Position numbers and translations under genes: made by a program. A DNA stretch of 64,000 nt from Stenopsyche tienmushanensis (Eukaryota > Arthropoda > Insecta > Trichoptera > Stenopsychidae): positions 930,001 to 994,000 of the forward strand of contig WACJ01000523.1 in the NCBI GenBank assembly GCA_008973525.1, given 5' to 3'. The notes under the pieces are model-generated. The model did not search any database, was not told the DNA's origin, and was given only the letters and a program-made list of their open reading frames with translations. Positions 23,101 to 35,729 of this stretch are shown here, in pieces. Each line of letters opens with the position of its first letter. Positions within the stretch are counted from its first letter, which is position 1.

Positions 23101-24550
23101 TCTCATGCCACAACCTTTACCCTATCATCTCCATACAATGGTGCTTGTGTAGATTTAATTCACTAGATTAACACAAAAATCTTCCGTCTCTCTTTAGGCG
23201 CAATGTGTCAATTTAACAGCGCCATCTTCTGTGGCGTTGCGAACACACTGCATCTGAAGAAACGACACCGATCGCTTTTGCGCGTGTATTTTTGTCGGTT
23301 GGATGGTGGAGTCGTGAGGAATTTGTCGAATAGCCTTGGCTCCGAGAAGACGTCCTTCCCGCAGTCATGAATTTAATAAAGAACATATCAACAACAACAA
23401 CAACATAGGGGATCCTCCTCTGATCCGAGCTATGTGTTGATCCCTTCCGATAGATATTTGCGGTGGTATTGTTCTGCAAAGTCAAAAAAACAGAACGACG
23501 CGCGCGAATCTCGCACGGACGGGAAGTGGCGAAAGCGCGCGATGACCTCTCCATCGGAAGAATTTACTATGACTGAACAAAATGGCTGACACGCGGGACC
23601 AAACAAACTGACCGTTAAATGTATAATTCCACAATCGTATCTGTTTTTCTATGTGTATGAATAGAAATGTCCAAAATTTTAAATGTAGGTTTTTTAAAGA
23701 TTTATGTATGAGTGATTTGCATGTTAAAGTATAGATGTTTAGCATAATGACACAATTACACACCTGCGATTGTATTTCGTAACTTTATACGAAGACATAA
23801 AATTATTTTTTCTCTCAAAACAAGTTTTGTTGTAACAAATTGTGATGATGTGAGATGAAAGTGAATTTTGTTATCTTTAACATCCTGTGCATCTTCTGTA
23901 TTGATCTCGCCATCCAAATGTTCCGGATCGGGTAGAGCAATAGCGTTTTAATCAACAAAATCGGGATGACACAACACGGATTCAATCAATAAGGCATTGG
24001 GAATTCGAGACGAGTCGAGATACTTGATTGGCAACTAAATATCAAGCTAACATTAAGAAGAAGTCAGACCATAAATCACTATTTCTTAACGATTTTTTTT
24101 TTGGTTTGTATCCGATCAAAGTCTTGATGATTAATTTTAAAACATGGTTAAAATATTAGGCCAAGAATCGACGATCATCCAGTTGCAGAGAATGCGCCAG
24201 TTGCCAAATTAGGTAACAGTGTGTTGTTTTTCAAATTTAGACGACCATGAAAATAAAGCCTCACGACTGAATACACGTAATGCTCTTTCACAAATATTGC
24301 AAAAGTCTATATATCATTAATGGCACATCCTTTTAACAAAGAAGAACCTTGATTTGCTCCAGGCTAGGTTAAAGGTCTACAAACTGCACATCTGAATGTT
24401 AATGGTACATCGTGAGTAATTCTAGAAACATTAGCAACAGAACAAATAAACATATTCACGAATTCATCTGTGCAAATATTCAGTATTTTATTATTTTTAT
24501 TATGGATAATTGACACAAAAAGAATGAAATTCATAGTTCCGTGTATAACG
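20135..24550. other. Intergenic desert between SELENOS and the cuticular gene
   Basis: SELENOS 3' UTR with an AATAAA-like signal near 20148 opens the stretch. The remainder is AT-rich with no gene recognised. Two richer patches stand out: about 21950-22310 (scattered CpG, AC/GT-balanced, no frame) and about 23210-23600 (CpG-rich, including a short CAACAA run near 23390). Neither translates into anything I recognise. Confidence 0.35.
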
Positions 24551-24559
24551 GCATATTAG

Positions 24560-25190
24560 TTATATGATTGAAGGCCGTATAACAATATCGGCAATAAATT
24601 TGGAAACGCATATAAATGAGTTATTTTCATTGAAAGAACCCTTCTCCTTAACAACATACGAGGCATATCCCGAAAGTAAGTGTACTCAATTTTTATGTTT
24701 TTTAGAAAAACTGTATTTGAAAAAAAAACAGGATATTTTTGATGGTGAGCCGTGGCGTAAGCTTCTTTATGCCTTCCTCGAAGAACTCTCCCGCCAATTC
24801 CTTCTCCCACTCTAAAGTCTCGTTTCAAATGCTGAGGACGGGCGTTGTCGTGCAACAAGCACATCTCATAAGCATTGCCCTCCTTTTTAGTTTTTTATAG
24901 GATCTCACAATATCGTTGTGCATTGATGGTCTCTCCCTGATGCGGAAATTCGACCAAAATGATGCCTTTTTGATCCCAAAACACTGAGACCATGATTTTT
25001 TTGTCCGAAATTGTGGTTTTGAATATTTTGGCAGATGGTAAAATGGATGTGACAACACTGTGACGACTGTCTTTTTGACTCGGACTTGTAATTTACCACC
25101 CACTTTTTAACTCCAGTCATAATAGAGCTCAGAAAATCCTTACCTTTCAATGCAACTTGCAAATGCGAGCGCTATTAACTCGCTCGCATT
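24560..25190 (-). mobile_element. Mariner transposase relic
   Basis: The minus strand carries several mariner blocks in order but in different frames: DFLSSIMTGVKKWVVNYKSE (first catalytic region, with the D of TGD lost), then SKRQSSQ, VLGSKRHHFGRISASGRDHQ, and CLLHDNARPQ (second catalytic region). The order and spacing fit a near full-length internal part of an irritans-like mariner, with at least three frame changes. Confidence 0.75.
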
Positions 25191-25199
25191 TGGCGGGAT

Positions 25200-26870
25200 T
25201 TCTTACCGACATCTTTAACGCAACTGGACACTACGACGTGAATTTATGTACTATCGTGTTCCTGCTATGCTTGTTTGGTCAGAAGATTCCCCTCTACCAC
25301 TCAGTATGGCCAACCCTTTAAAAACAGAAATACCACAGCCCGTTATTGTCACAGTACACTTACTTTCAGGATATTATTCGCTATCATAATTCTGTTGTTC
25401 CATAATTTAAAACCGCATAAAAGGTAATTTATTTTATTTATAGGGTGTTTTAATGCATTTTGGAATGAAATAATGTTGTGATGTATTGTGATGTTTTGAT
25501 GGAAATTTAAAATTATTATATCAGCTAAATCATCATTGAGCATCGAAATGAAGGCTTTTTAATCAGGGAAATTGCTAAAAAAACGATTTTTTTCATCAAG
25601 GGGTGCATTGTGCCATTAGAAAATATCAGGAGTCTGGGGCTTTAAACTACGGGAAAAGACCGGACCACCCAAAATCTACTACAAATGCTCAGGTACGAGA
25701 TAAAATCATCGTCTTAAAGCCCTTCAGTTGGTTGCAAAATTAAATAAAACCAAATAATCTATTGTGTCGGTGTCTACAATGAAAAATCTTTTGAGGAGTA
25801 ATGTCGCGTATTTGCGATCGAATTCCAGTGATTCAGAAAGAGTATTCTTGCACGTTGACTTTTGAGATTATGAATGGAGAACAAATACGGATAAAGTGTC
25901 TTGCGTACATTGTATGATTGTATAGATCGATAACCCAAATTTATCGACTAACAATGATAACCCAAAATAATCGATTTTATCTCTGTTTGTTCGTATGTAA
26001 TGCGCAACCATATCGTTCATCAGATTGCGACAAAACTTCATCCACTTGCTGCTAAGGATTGCGCGAGTAATATAGGCATAGTCTAATATATAAAAATCAA
26101 TGTTTGTTTATCCGTATTTTATGCGCTGCCATACCGTTCATCCGATTGCAATAATACTTTGTCAGCTTGTTATTTATACTTTCGGGACTAACATAAGCAT
26201 AGTAAAAATATTGTTTGTGTACACATTATTCAGCATTATAATCTCACATGATGATTTGCCATATATTATTTAATATTTTATAATAAATCTGATAATTTTT
26301 GATTTAATAATATGGCCACTATAATCTAACAAATAGTAGAGCGTCTGTATTGAAATACCCTGAATGATTGGAATAAAGGCATGCAATGAATCCAATGTAG
26401 CAAAATGATCATTAACCTAAATTATGTTATTTTTTATAATCGAAATGATTATGTATTAATTACGTGAAAGTTATTAATAACCGGCTATCGCGTTAAATTA
26501 AATTTGTATACAAATGGCTAATTTTGTCATTGGAAGAAAAACGTATAAATTGCATCACATTCCATAATTTCTCGTTTTGATTCGACGATCAATAGGTCGT
26601 GATTACATTTCTTGAATTTCATTTCGCGGAAAAGTTCTTCGGAATTGCTCTGAAATTCGAAGAATCTGGTGCATTTGAATTATATTCGAGTCTCGACAAA
26701 AACTACATCAGGTTTGAAATGTTTAAGCTCTTCGCATGTCGCAATAAGCTTATAAAGAAAGTTTTTGTTCAAACGTCCGTGGAAATTTTGAAGGTGTACA
26801 TCTTAGTTTTGAGGAAACCCAGCGTATTATGAAGCCGTTAAATGTCAAGCGAGTTGCGTATCTGGTATTT
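25200..26870. other. Intergenic, upstream of the cuticular gene, with a tandem repeat
   Basis: Mostly AT-rich and unrecognised. At about 25980-26220 two imperfect tandem units of roughly 115 bp share the phrase CGTTCATCCGATTGC and end in a GCATAGTAAA-like stretch. This belongs to the dispersed family noted at 35290-35520 and 48300-48560. Confidence 0.45.
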
Positions 26871-26877
26871 AAAATTC

Positions 26878-26929
26878 TATATAAAAGCTAACTTGGATGT
26901 TGCAAAATAACCATTCCTGCAGCATCAGT
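26878..26929 (+). promoter_or_regulatory. Core promoter of the cuticular protein gene
   Basis: TATATAAAAG at 26878-26887 is a strong TATA box, 70 bp before the ATG at 26958. TSS would be expected near 26909. An arthropod initiator-like ATCAGTG is at 26924-26930, but the distance from TATA (about 49 bp to its A) is longer than usual, so the exact start is uncertain. Confidence 0.55.
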
Positions 26930-26957
26930 GCAAGAGACGGCAGCTGGACCATCCAAA

Positions 26958-27785
26958 ATGAAGAGTTTTGTGAGTTCTAGCAATTGCATAAAGGGCGCAT
27001 GTGATCGAAACAAAGACACTTTGTGGATATTGAAAAAATGTGTTTAAAAAAAAAGAGTGAACATATTAAAAGCAAAGAAAGTTTTGGCAGTGATTTACAA
27101 CGTTTTTTTAATAAAACAATTTTTTAAATATAAAATCAATATAGTGAATGAACTATTAAATCATGACAAGCTTACAATGAATTTTAAATACATACAAAAT
27201 ATTTATATTTAGATCAACATGCTTTTATAGCTATAATTTTTATTTAATTAAACTTATTAATTTCATTTTTGATCATTATTTTCACAGGGTTTATACATTG
27301 GGCTTTTGGCTCTATGGAGCTGGTGTGTCGTCGATGCACAAATTCCAATAATAAGGAAAGAACAAAAGGTAGTCGGAGATAACAAAGCCAAAGACTATAA
27401 ATATATTATTGAAACAGGTAAGCAAAATATACGATGCAAACATACAAACATTTATACATAAATGCATTATTTATGACACGTTACTATTGTGTGATTTATA
27501 GCAAATGGCATATATCAGGAGGAACAGGGCATCATCAAGAACGCTGATGATCCAGGCTATGAAATTCAACTGCAACAGGGACAATATCAATATGTTTCGC
27601 CCGAGGGTGAAGTAATCCAAGTTCAATATACCGCCGATGAAAATGGTTTCCGGCCTACCGGAAGTCACATTCCGACTCCTCCACCCATTCCAAAGGAGAT
27701 CCAAAAAGCTCTAGATTATTTGGCCACAAAAAAGCCCGAACCGGCACCAGCTGACGAAGACTCTTTCTTGGATTTGCCCAAATAA
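26958..27785 (+). CDS. RR-1 type cuticular protein (chitin-binding, Rebers-Riddiford)
   Basis: Three exons: 26958-26969, 27288-27417 and 27502-27785, all GT/AG and phase-consistent, 141 aa. The first exon codes only MKSF, the usual layout of insect cuticle genes, where the signal peptide is split after a few codons. Residues 1-21 form a signal peptide (hydrophobic core GLYIGLLALWSWCVV). The chitin-binding domain spans about residues 38-100 and ends in YTADENGFRPTGSHIP followed by TPPPIP, the RR-1 signature typical of flexible cuticle. The acidic, proline-containing tail ends LDLPK. The protein would be secreted by epidermis into the endocuticle. A strong TATA box lies upstream and AATAAA signals follow near 27846. 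No tandem paralogue is visible, although such genes often cluster. Confidence 0.92.
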
Positions 27786-30120
27786 ATCAAATCCAAGCGT
27801 GTGATTATTCCTATTGTTGTCAATTTATCCTACCGATGGTTTAAATAAAATTAATAAAGTTTTATTTTTGTGAGACTTTACAATGCAACATTCTTATAAT
27901 TGTAAATATTTTATGATTTCTTTAATAAAATGTTATAAAAATCGAAAAACAATTTTAAATTTAAGCGCGTTTTAATATTACGGCATTCGAAAAAATACGC
28001 ATTGAATTTTAATTTATATATTTGCCCGAAAAATATTAATTTAATCGTTAAACTGTCGTTAGATTATTTTTTTACATTGGCAACATTCCCAAGCGTCAAA
28101 TGTCATTTGAACGCAAAATGACAGATGTCATTAAATCGTTGAATTAAGTTTGTGTTTGCATTAATTTGTATCTTATTCGACCGACTTCTAGATTGATTAT
28201 AAATGAAACTCGCTAATTCTATAATATCATATGATATTTATAAATAATCTGATATGTACTTCATAAATCAAAGATGCTAAATACAACAACAATATTCAAT
28301 GCTTAAATACAATAAATTGATTATTTTTATCATATATTTCGATCATTGAAATATCTAATTCTATTCGCTGTATTTTAGATCCATCGATGATTTCGTTTTT
28401 TATACTGTCATGGTTAAAATAAGAATGTCTCAGAAGGTCAACCACTTTCATTATGAAGGCAGCAGCAACGGACAAAAGAATCGAAAGACGCGTCGAAAAA
28501 TACAATAAACCAATTGACGCGTGTCATCAGTTTGGAATGTCGATAATAAGGGTACATATTATACGCTCAAAGCCGCATAAAAAATGATCATCATATATAA
28601 TAGAAGCTTGGAGCGTCAATCGAGCAATATCGAGTATAATTACTTTTTAATCAATACGCACTCGTAATATATTATTACTAACCCGCTAAGATATATATAG
28701 GCTGATTTTATAACTGTGCAAATCTATTTATCTAAAATGAATGGACTATAAAAATTATACTATTATCTTATCTAGCATAATATGATTATTTTCACTTTGT
28801 TTTATCGTATTCACTATGTCTTTTGAATATTACAAAATTAAAATCATTTTTTACTCGGATCCATTGAATGCAAGCAAATATTAATATATTATCAAACGGT
28901 TTGTAAGACTATTACATCACCTTTGACATATGCATTGTGTTGATAATACAGGCAAGTTATGCAAGATGACTTAAATACATATGAGAGCTGAGAGAATATC
29001 ATATATATTATGATTGATGGTGTTGTGCCAAATATGATTTTAATACTTGTTATATTTGTTAAAATTAAATATCACGCTCCGTCTTGAATAAAATCATTAA
29101 ATTGCCAATCCCATATGCCTCTGTCGGCACTCAGTAATGTACGAAATACATTTTATAATAAGCAATCGTAATGATGCAATATCAATAGATTTTATCAATT
29201 AATAAATGTTTTTTATTAAGCTTTAAGTGATGTACGTTGATATATAAATTACGTAAGCTTTCATATAGCTAGAATTATAATTGATTAATAGAAATATTTC
29301 TGTTTCAGGGCATATTCTCATGCAATTCAATTATGTAAGAATAAAATTAAAAATGTATCTCAATTATTTTGGTATAATTCCATGCAAATTAAAATACAAT
29401 ATAATCTTACAAATCAGCTTATATATTAGATGTAAAATTGCAACGTTAAAAAAACTGAACTTTTGGGACTATTCAGAAATAATACACTTACTATATATAT
29501 AATAATAGACGTCCATAGATATCCTTTTTAAAATGAAACTTACATATAGTACGGGAAGCAGCGACGTTAATCTTCGTTCTTTCTACGTTAATCGCTTCTT
29601 TTCAAATAATTACTCGCTAGTATACTATAAATATCTTATACCTACAAGACTGAAACTATGTTGTAACTGCTTATAATAAATATTATGTGTACTTAATATT
29701 GCAATGATACTTCAATCAAGTTCTCACGCTACAATTTTTACCCCGTCTACCAAAGCCCTAGCCAACTTGTATCAAAAGTAGATGACATTTATTTAACATT
29801 AATTAACGTAAACTACTTGTAAACAAAAAAGCAGCTTTGTAGATTTTAATTTAATGTCAGTATGCACAATTATTCAGGTTTCGAAAATTGTTATTGGTGC
29901 CCGCAACTTTCTTTATTTATATAATGTATTGTAACGTGGAAAGATCAGGCTTGTTGTGAAAACCTTTTAGTTTTCCAATTGTTTTCTAAAAATAAATTAC
30001 ATGAAAATTGACAAAATTCGGATAGTTTCGCCACTTTTTTTCGTGTGGGAGGGAAATCTTGCATAAGACATTCTGGGTTTGATCCCAGGGTAGTCGCAGA
30101 TTCTTACTGACTAAACCTCT
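27786..30120. other. Intergenic, AT-rich
   Basis: After the cuticular gene's 3' UTR I recognise nothing. A minus-strand frame at 28296-28505 could look like a signal-peptide protein, but it has no upstream ATG and no family resemblance. Confidence 0.35.
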
Positions 30121-31830
30121 CCCTTGTCCGTTTCTGTCCCCCTGGTAATTTTTTTCACATTGCTTCAGGAGGACAGGTAGTCTGGCCTTAGGTAGCTGAC
30201 CCTATTCTAGTGTTGGAGAGTCGCTCGTCGCCTCTCTCTCTCACTGGCGCTCAGGATTCCTTCAATGTAATCGCGCCAAAGGTTCCTATCCACGTTGTCA
30301 ACGTTGAGCTAGGCTACCCCGAGTGCTTGTTTCAGTGAATTTCTCTGGAGTGCCCAAGCCCAAAGGCCGTAACTAGGCAGTGGCAAAACAGGCGCCTGCC
30401 ACGGACGCAACTGGGATTGGGGCGCAAAACACAGAATACCGATCCGGTCGAAAGTTGTGTAAACCCTCTTCATTATCGTTTTGTTCAAGTCGCCGATCGC
30501 GAGTCGCTCATTCGTCATACCAGCGGTCCGAAAAGCGGACCGATTGAGCATACAAGCCTTATGGCTACTCCGTCCTCTTTTAGGGCCTTTTGCGGCATTT
30601 TCCAGTGATAGTGTGTTCTGCATCGTCGACCTACGCTTAGCAGTAGTGGCACGTCGCGGATGTTTCCTTGCCAATCCGCTTCGGGTACGCACCGAAGAAT
30701 CCCCATGCCCAATAAGCACCCAAGTCAAGCGGTAGGACGATCCGCCGTGTTTTCGGGCCCTCCACCGGCTTACGACCGGGATAAGTCGGTGGGTCCATCT
30801 TCCCTTGCTGGACGGATTCTATCTCTGTTGCTAGGCTTCCCTCAGTTTCTGGTCGTGTAGTCCAAGGCTCTCTTCTTTGCCTGAAGGTCCAGCGGGGGTA
30901 TTCCAGCGATCACGAGAATCGTGTCTTCGGACACTGTCCTGTACGCTGCGGTGACAGGGAGCGTTCCCTGTCGCTGGACCCTGGCGAGCTTCTTTCTGTT
31001 GATGTCGCGTCTAAGCGACTCGTACTATATCGAGGCGCCGTACATAAGGATCGAGTGTATTACCTCGTTTATGGTACGGCTTTGGCCCTCCAATGTTGGT
31101 CAAATGCATGAGCCGTCCAAGCTCGCTGACTATCTTCTGCGCAGCTTCTTCTTTGTGTTATCTAAAGGTCAGCTTGTTGTCCATGAGGATCCCGAGTTAT
31201 CTCAGCGTTTTGCTGTATTCCACCTCATGTCTTCATTCAATTATCCCGCATCCACGCTTTCATTCTAGCGAGCGCTTTGTTGCCCGTCGCCTCCATTTCC
31301 GATGGATGCCGAACCGTCACCAGCAGCGCGACGTCGTCTGCGAAAGCAATGAGTTCTGCTTCTGCGGGTAGTGTCATGTTCAGAAGACTTGTAGAGCACG
31401 TTCCAGGGGGTTGGTCCCAGAACAAACACCTGCGGGACGCCCATCTCCAAGCTTCTCGTCGAGTTGCTTTCGTTGTGATGGACACACCGATCCTTGAAAT
31501 AATCGCTTACGAGGTGGACTGCATACTGTGGAACTTCAAACTTTTCTTTCAGGGCTCACACGATCAGCTCCCAGTTTGCGCCATTGAAAGTGTTTTTGAT
31601 GTCCAGTGTGACCATCACAACGTCCTTGTGGATCCAAAGTGGATAAAATAAACGTAGTCATGAAGATCTTTGACCAGATGGTCTTTGAAATTTGCTCCCT
31701 ATTGAAGCCACCTCGCCGACGTCATGGATGACGCTGCAGTCATGGGTCGCCCTGAGGATACCGTCACCTACTGGAAAGTGTGTGAGAATATAGCCTACGA
31801 TGAAGATAGAGAAAAGATTCGGCTATAGTA
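30120..31830 (-). mobile_element. R1-clade non-LTR retrotransposon, 3' part, inactive
   Basis: Reading leftward on the minus strand: LDIKNTFNGANW near 31600 (RT motif with the first catalytic Asp); GVPQ near 31440, with the following VLGPTPWNVLY in another frame; LPAEAELIAFADDVALLVTV at about 31360-31300 (RT active site FADD intact); KALARMKAWM near 31250; and further on GFFGAYPKRIGKETSATCHYC with DDAEHTITGKC near 30680-30590, the C-terminal zinc-knuckle-like region. Frameshifts and stops separate the blocks. It is more GC-rich than its surroundings. The 5' end (endonuclease, ORF1) is absent, as expected for 5' truncation. Confidence 0.8.
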
Positions 31831-32790
31831 TAAAAACTGACCGAAACCAAAATTAGCTTTGTATAAATTGGTACAAAATTGGTGAAAATGGTCGTTGTCT
31901 TCCATACTAATAGGTGCAGTAGAGCAAGTTGGCTTGAACGTCACGAAAAGTGAAACTCCAAGTGGCAGTTGATCGGAAAGAGAGAAAGAATTGTTTTTAG
32001 TGTGTCCGTGTCCGTCACATACATCATAGAGAGGCTATGCGCATACGCCGCGCCGCTTCTACTATGCGCGCGCGTATATGCAAGCCTATTTTATTATATA
32101 TTACACAACACACAGCTTCATTTAATTTTATTTTTTGTGTACCTAATATATATGCATGTGCGTGCAAAATTATCGCACTTAATTCTCGGATATTTTTCGG
32201 GATAAATCAACATCGCCGCTTAGTCTCATAATCCATGGACAGCACGAGGGCCTGCCTTAGCTGCGAAGCTTTCGTGTTTATCGTTCGTAAACAGAAACGC
32301 GAAGAGTTGGTCGAAACTAATGAATAATGCAATTGTGGCGGTATCTTATCGGGATGTATAAATTACCAATAAATGTGGGCAATTCCAATATTTACTTAGA
32401 ATACCGCGTACATCTGTCATTCGAACGCAATAATATATTTCGGCTTTATTTTCAATTTCACTTTATCGCAAATCAAACACGGCTCGGTTATCGCGCTAAT
32501 GTGCACATTTGATTGATTTTTGACAGGTGGGGCCCCTCTCCCCGATGGGGGCCCCGACTGGGAATCACAAGCCCTCGTCTAGTAATTAAATTAATCGCAA
32601 ATCCCCATTGCGACTTGCTTCAGTCGAGTCAAAGCGGCGGGGCGCGAACTGCGCGGCTATCAAATTATACAGCGAAACAATTAAATCCTTAAAAATACAT
32701 TTAGCATTTTTTAATATGAGAAATGTGCCTTAAATATATCAAATATAATTAATCAATCCAATATAAATCATTTTCAATTGATTTATTTTT
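31830..32790. other. Intergenic with two GC-rich patches
   Basis: A CpG-rich patch at about 32035-32085 (alternating GCGCGCG) and another at about 32525-32660, containing two GGGGCCCC-type palindromes close together, stand out from AT-rich flanks. Neither gives a coding reading. They may be regulatory or fragments of GC-rich repeats. Confidence 0.3.
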
Positions 32791-34319
32791 GTCAATTATG
32801 TCATTTAGTACTTAAGAGGCCCTTGACGCAATTTAAGTTTGAGGCCCCATGCAACTATTTGTACCTATAAATAAGCAATAAGACTCAATAACTCAATCAT
32901 CTTGGGTTCGAGTTTTACAGGAGATGTGGCTGGCGATGACATTTTTAAAAGCATATATACGCCATAAAAACTCATGTCAAAATAATTGGTAATGGTTCCA
33001 TAAATGGGATTACTAAAAACCACCTCAACAACTGCAAACATTTGTTTTTTTAACCTGAGTGAAATGCTGACTTTCGGCCCTCCCTCGATATGCGCGGTTT
33101 CCTATTACGATTTCACTATTACGCGGCATCAGGGCACATAATGAACGATTTTTTTAGTATTTCAACCACGATTTCTATATGCCGCATAAAAATAAAGCCG
33201 AATATGCCAAAAGATAAATACATACTCTTTAGCAACCCCCCTGAATTAAGCGTGGGATCAAAAACATTTTTTTTTGAGGCCCTTTAAATTTGTATGAGGC
33301 CCTTTGTATTTTTGAAGTAAATTTGTCACTATTTGTTATTAAGACCGTATTTAATGATGATTTCAATCGGTACATTCAAATTGAGACGCGAAAAAAAGTG
33401 TTCTAACAATATTTAAAAATACACAATTTATGAACATAGATATTATATAATCGCAAAGTAACAGCACGCAGCACCGCTGTGCAATAATAATTTAATCTAA
33501 ATAAAGAATATTATCATGACTGTATATATATGAATTGTGAGATTAATATTAATAATTAGGTACGATTCGTCATTAATTCAAACAATACCCAGCGGTCCTA
33601 TTAGCGTCCTAATAGAGTTAATTTCTCGAGGTGATAGTACAACGGGGAATAATCGGATCCTTTAATAATTCCCACCGCTTCTCAACACACTGCCATTATT
33701 ATAACACGGACTAATGCGAGTTAAAACTATGCGCAATATTAATATCAAAATACAGTCTATTTTATTGCAAAATCATCTCGAAAAAACATTTGATTTTGAT
33801 TTGATATTTTTTGGATCAAATCATGAATATGAGCAAGCTAGCCAATGTTTTTAATATGTTAATTTGGAATTCAAACTCCAGACGTCTTAAAATTCGATCA
33901 TGATCTACTAAATACCAAAGCAGTCCCAAAACTAGGTTTAACGCTATTTTGAAGCGTTTTTATTAAATAAAAACGGAAAAATTCAGTGGTGGATTTAGCA
34001 CTTGAGAGGCCTTTGACACAATTTAAGTTTGAGGCCCTTTGGACGGATCCATTTCATATTTTGGATGATTTCCTATTACACGACATGTAGGCATAACACA
34101 GCTTAGTTTTTCAATTAAAGATTGGTATTTCAACCACGATTTCTACATGCCGCGTAAAGAGTGAGCCGAAAACACTTTGAGGGCCCCTAAAATTTATGAG
34201 GCCGCTTAAAGTTTAACACCCGAGGTGTGCGCCTTCACAATTCTAAATTGATCGAATATATTATCTTCCCCTGAAATACATTTAGGTTTATTTTTATGCA
34301 ATAGATATGTTGCACGAGG

Positions 34320-34720
34320 AGTCGCATATAAAAAAAATCGCATAAAAAAGACACTACATAGAAAACTGAGGGATAGGTTTCGTTATTTTTAAAAACTGCA
34401 TAACTTCAAATCAATGTGATAAAATGTATCAAAAATCGCATAAAAAGTTTATAAAAAATTAATATAAATAAAAACACAATACATATTTATTTCAGAATTG
34501 TTTTACTAACGTCTAATTTACTCGATAATTATACAAATGCAATTCTTAAGCTTTTTAAGAAGAGTTGCCAGATTTAAAAACAATTCCATTCATCCATCGC
34601 TCCATACACACTCTCATTATAACGGTTGTAACTTACACTAGTGTTAATTTTTAGAATGATTTTTAGTTAATTTTTTTTTTGTGCGAATTCGCATAAAAAA
34701 GCTTTATCCTCTATAGAAAA
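34320..34720. repeat. Dispersed 'TCGCATAAAAAA' repeat, copy 1
   Basis: Contains several phrases such as ATCGCATAAAAA and AAAACTGCATAACTT. The same phrases in diverged form occur at about 40740-41110 and, inverted, at 52240-52650. Low-complexity flanks make the ends uncertain, and the family is not identified. Confidence 0.5.
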
Positions 34721-35289
34721 ATGATGGATGTGTTCCATTGTTTTTGAAAACCACCATATCAATGGCCGAATGACAGGACTTGTCCCAAGCTGAAAAAATA
34801 AATGGATCCAGGGGCCTCAAACTTAAATTGCGCCTAGGGCCTCTCATTCTTCTTGAGCATTTTTTCTAATTGTCCTAATCTAAACATTCGATATCCTTGC
34901 TAATTAAATTTAAATAATAATCGATTGTTTTTCATACGATTCTAAAATATATTAGGTCCTCCCGAATGAAATCCATTATTTTCTGACACTCTGGTTTGAG
35001 TTCAGTTTGTGTCAGGCGCGTTAAAAAAACATTTCTACAGTCCGTTTTTCTTGTTTTATGATTCATTAACTATGCTTTTAATGTCATACCTTTTATTTTA
35101 TTGAGAGTAAACATGGCAAAATCAATTAAAAACATATTCGATATTGTACGCTGGTTTCAGATCCTCGTCGATCAATAGAAGGATTATGATAGACGTTTTC
35201 ATATCCAACATCAGTCGTACACGATCATTTAAATTGGCAAAGCGATGGATATTTGGATGCCAACAACAGAAAAAATGTGCACCATTGTT

Positions 35290-35530
35290 GTCAAAACAAA
35301 GAAGTTAATTTGTTATTGAATTTGTTTGGGACGTATACGTTCCTATACCATTCATCCGATTGCGATGAAACTTTTGTAAGTTATTGGGCGTGTATTCGAA
35401 AAGGTTTTTAAATTGACACAAGGATTGTTTGTGTGCGGAATTTGTTTCGCGATACGTTTAACAGATGCGCCATGTTGGCGCATATTGGTGAAATGAAGTG
35501 GGGCGAGGAGAAGAAGAATGCGCGTGCAAT
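35290..35530. repeat. Dispersed 'TTCATCCGATTGCGA' repeat with GCGCCATGTTGGCGC hairpin
   Basis: CATTCATCCGATTGCGATGA at about 35350 is followed about 110 bp later by TGCGCCATGTTGGCGCA, a perfect 7-bp stem with a 3-nt loop. The same pair occurs in inverse orientation at about 48305-48420. The combination suggests one element family, perhaps Helitron-like, though I see no diagnostic termini. Confidence 0.5.
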
Positions 35531-35729
35531 ATTGTGGTTGAGTTCCGCATAAGGCGCGCGCTTCGGGCCTCAAAATTTCTCGGGGGCTTCATAAATTTTA
35601 GGGGCCTCCAAAATTTTTTGACCCACCTGTGCACAATTCACAATTGAAATACACGATTTTCACGAGGCCTCAAACTTAAACTGCGCCAAGGGCCTCTCAA
35701 GTGCAAAAGCACTACAAGAAATTATCTTT

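Larger units (their letters stand above)
32795..35720. repeat. Nested cluster of hAT-like non-autonomous repeats
   Basis: A shared terminal sequence appears four times: forward at about 32810 and 33990, inverted at about 34805-34855 and 35663-35710. Its core is AATTTAAGTTTGAGGCCC preceded by GAGAGGCC. The forward copy at 33984 starts CAGTGGTGGATTTAGC, a hAT-like terminus. Inside both forward copies lies a second shared block (TTTCAACCACGATTTCTA, then TGCCGC), so about 330 bp is directly duplicated. An inner pair (33984 to about 34870) and an outer pair (about 32795 to 35720) suggest one copy inserted in or beside another. Confidence 0.65.

Noticed and set aside
23213..23763. Overlapping Arg-rich and hydrophobic minus-strand frames
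   Set aside because: Composition follows the local CpG-rich patch; a CAACAA microsatellite produces the valine run. No recognisable domain.
28296..28505. Minus-strand frame resembling a signal-peptide protein
   Set aside because: No ATG at the start, no flanking exons, and no family match.
30060..30080. GGGTTTGATCCCAG, like a tRNA B box
   Set aside because: No matching A box or cloverleaf around it; it lies in the 3' part of the R1-like element.
32900..32925. GGGTTCGAGTTTTAC, like a tRNA B box
   Set aside because: No acceptor-stem or anticodon-arm pairing could be drawn; it is inside the hAT-like repeat cluster.
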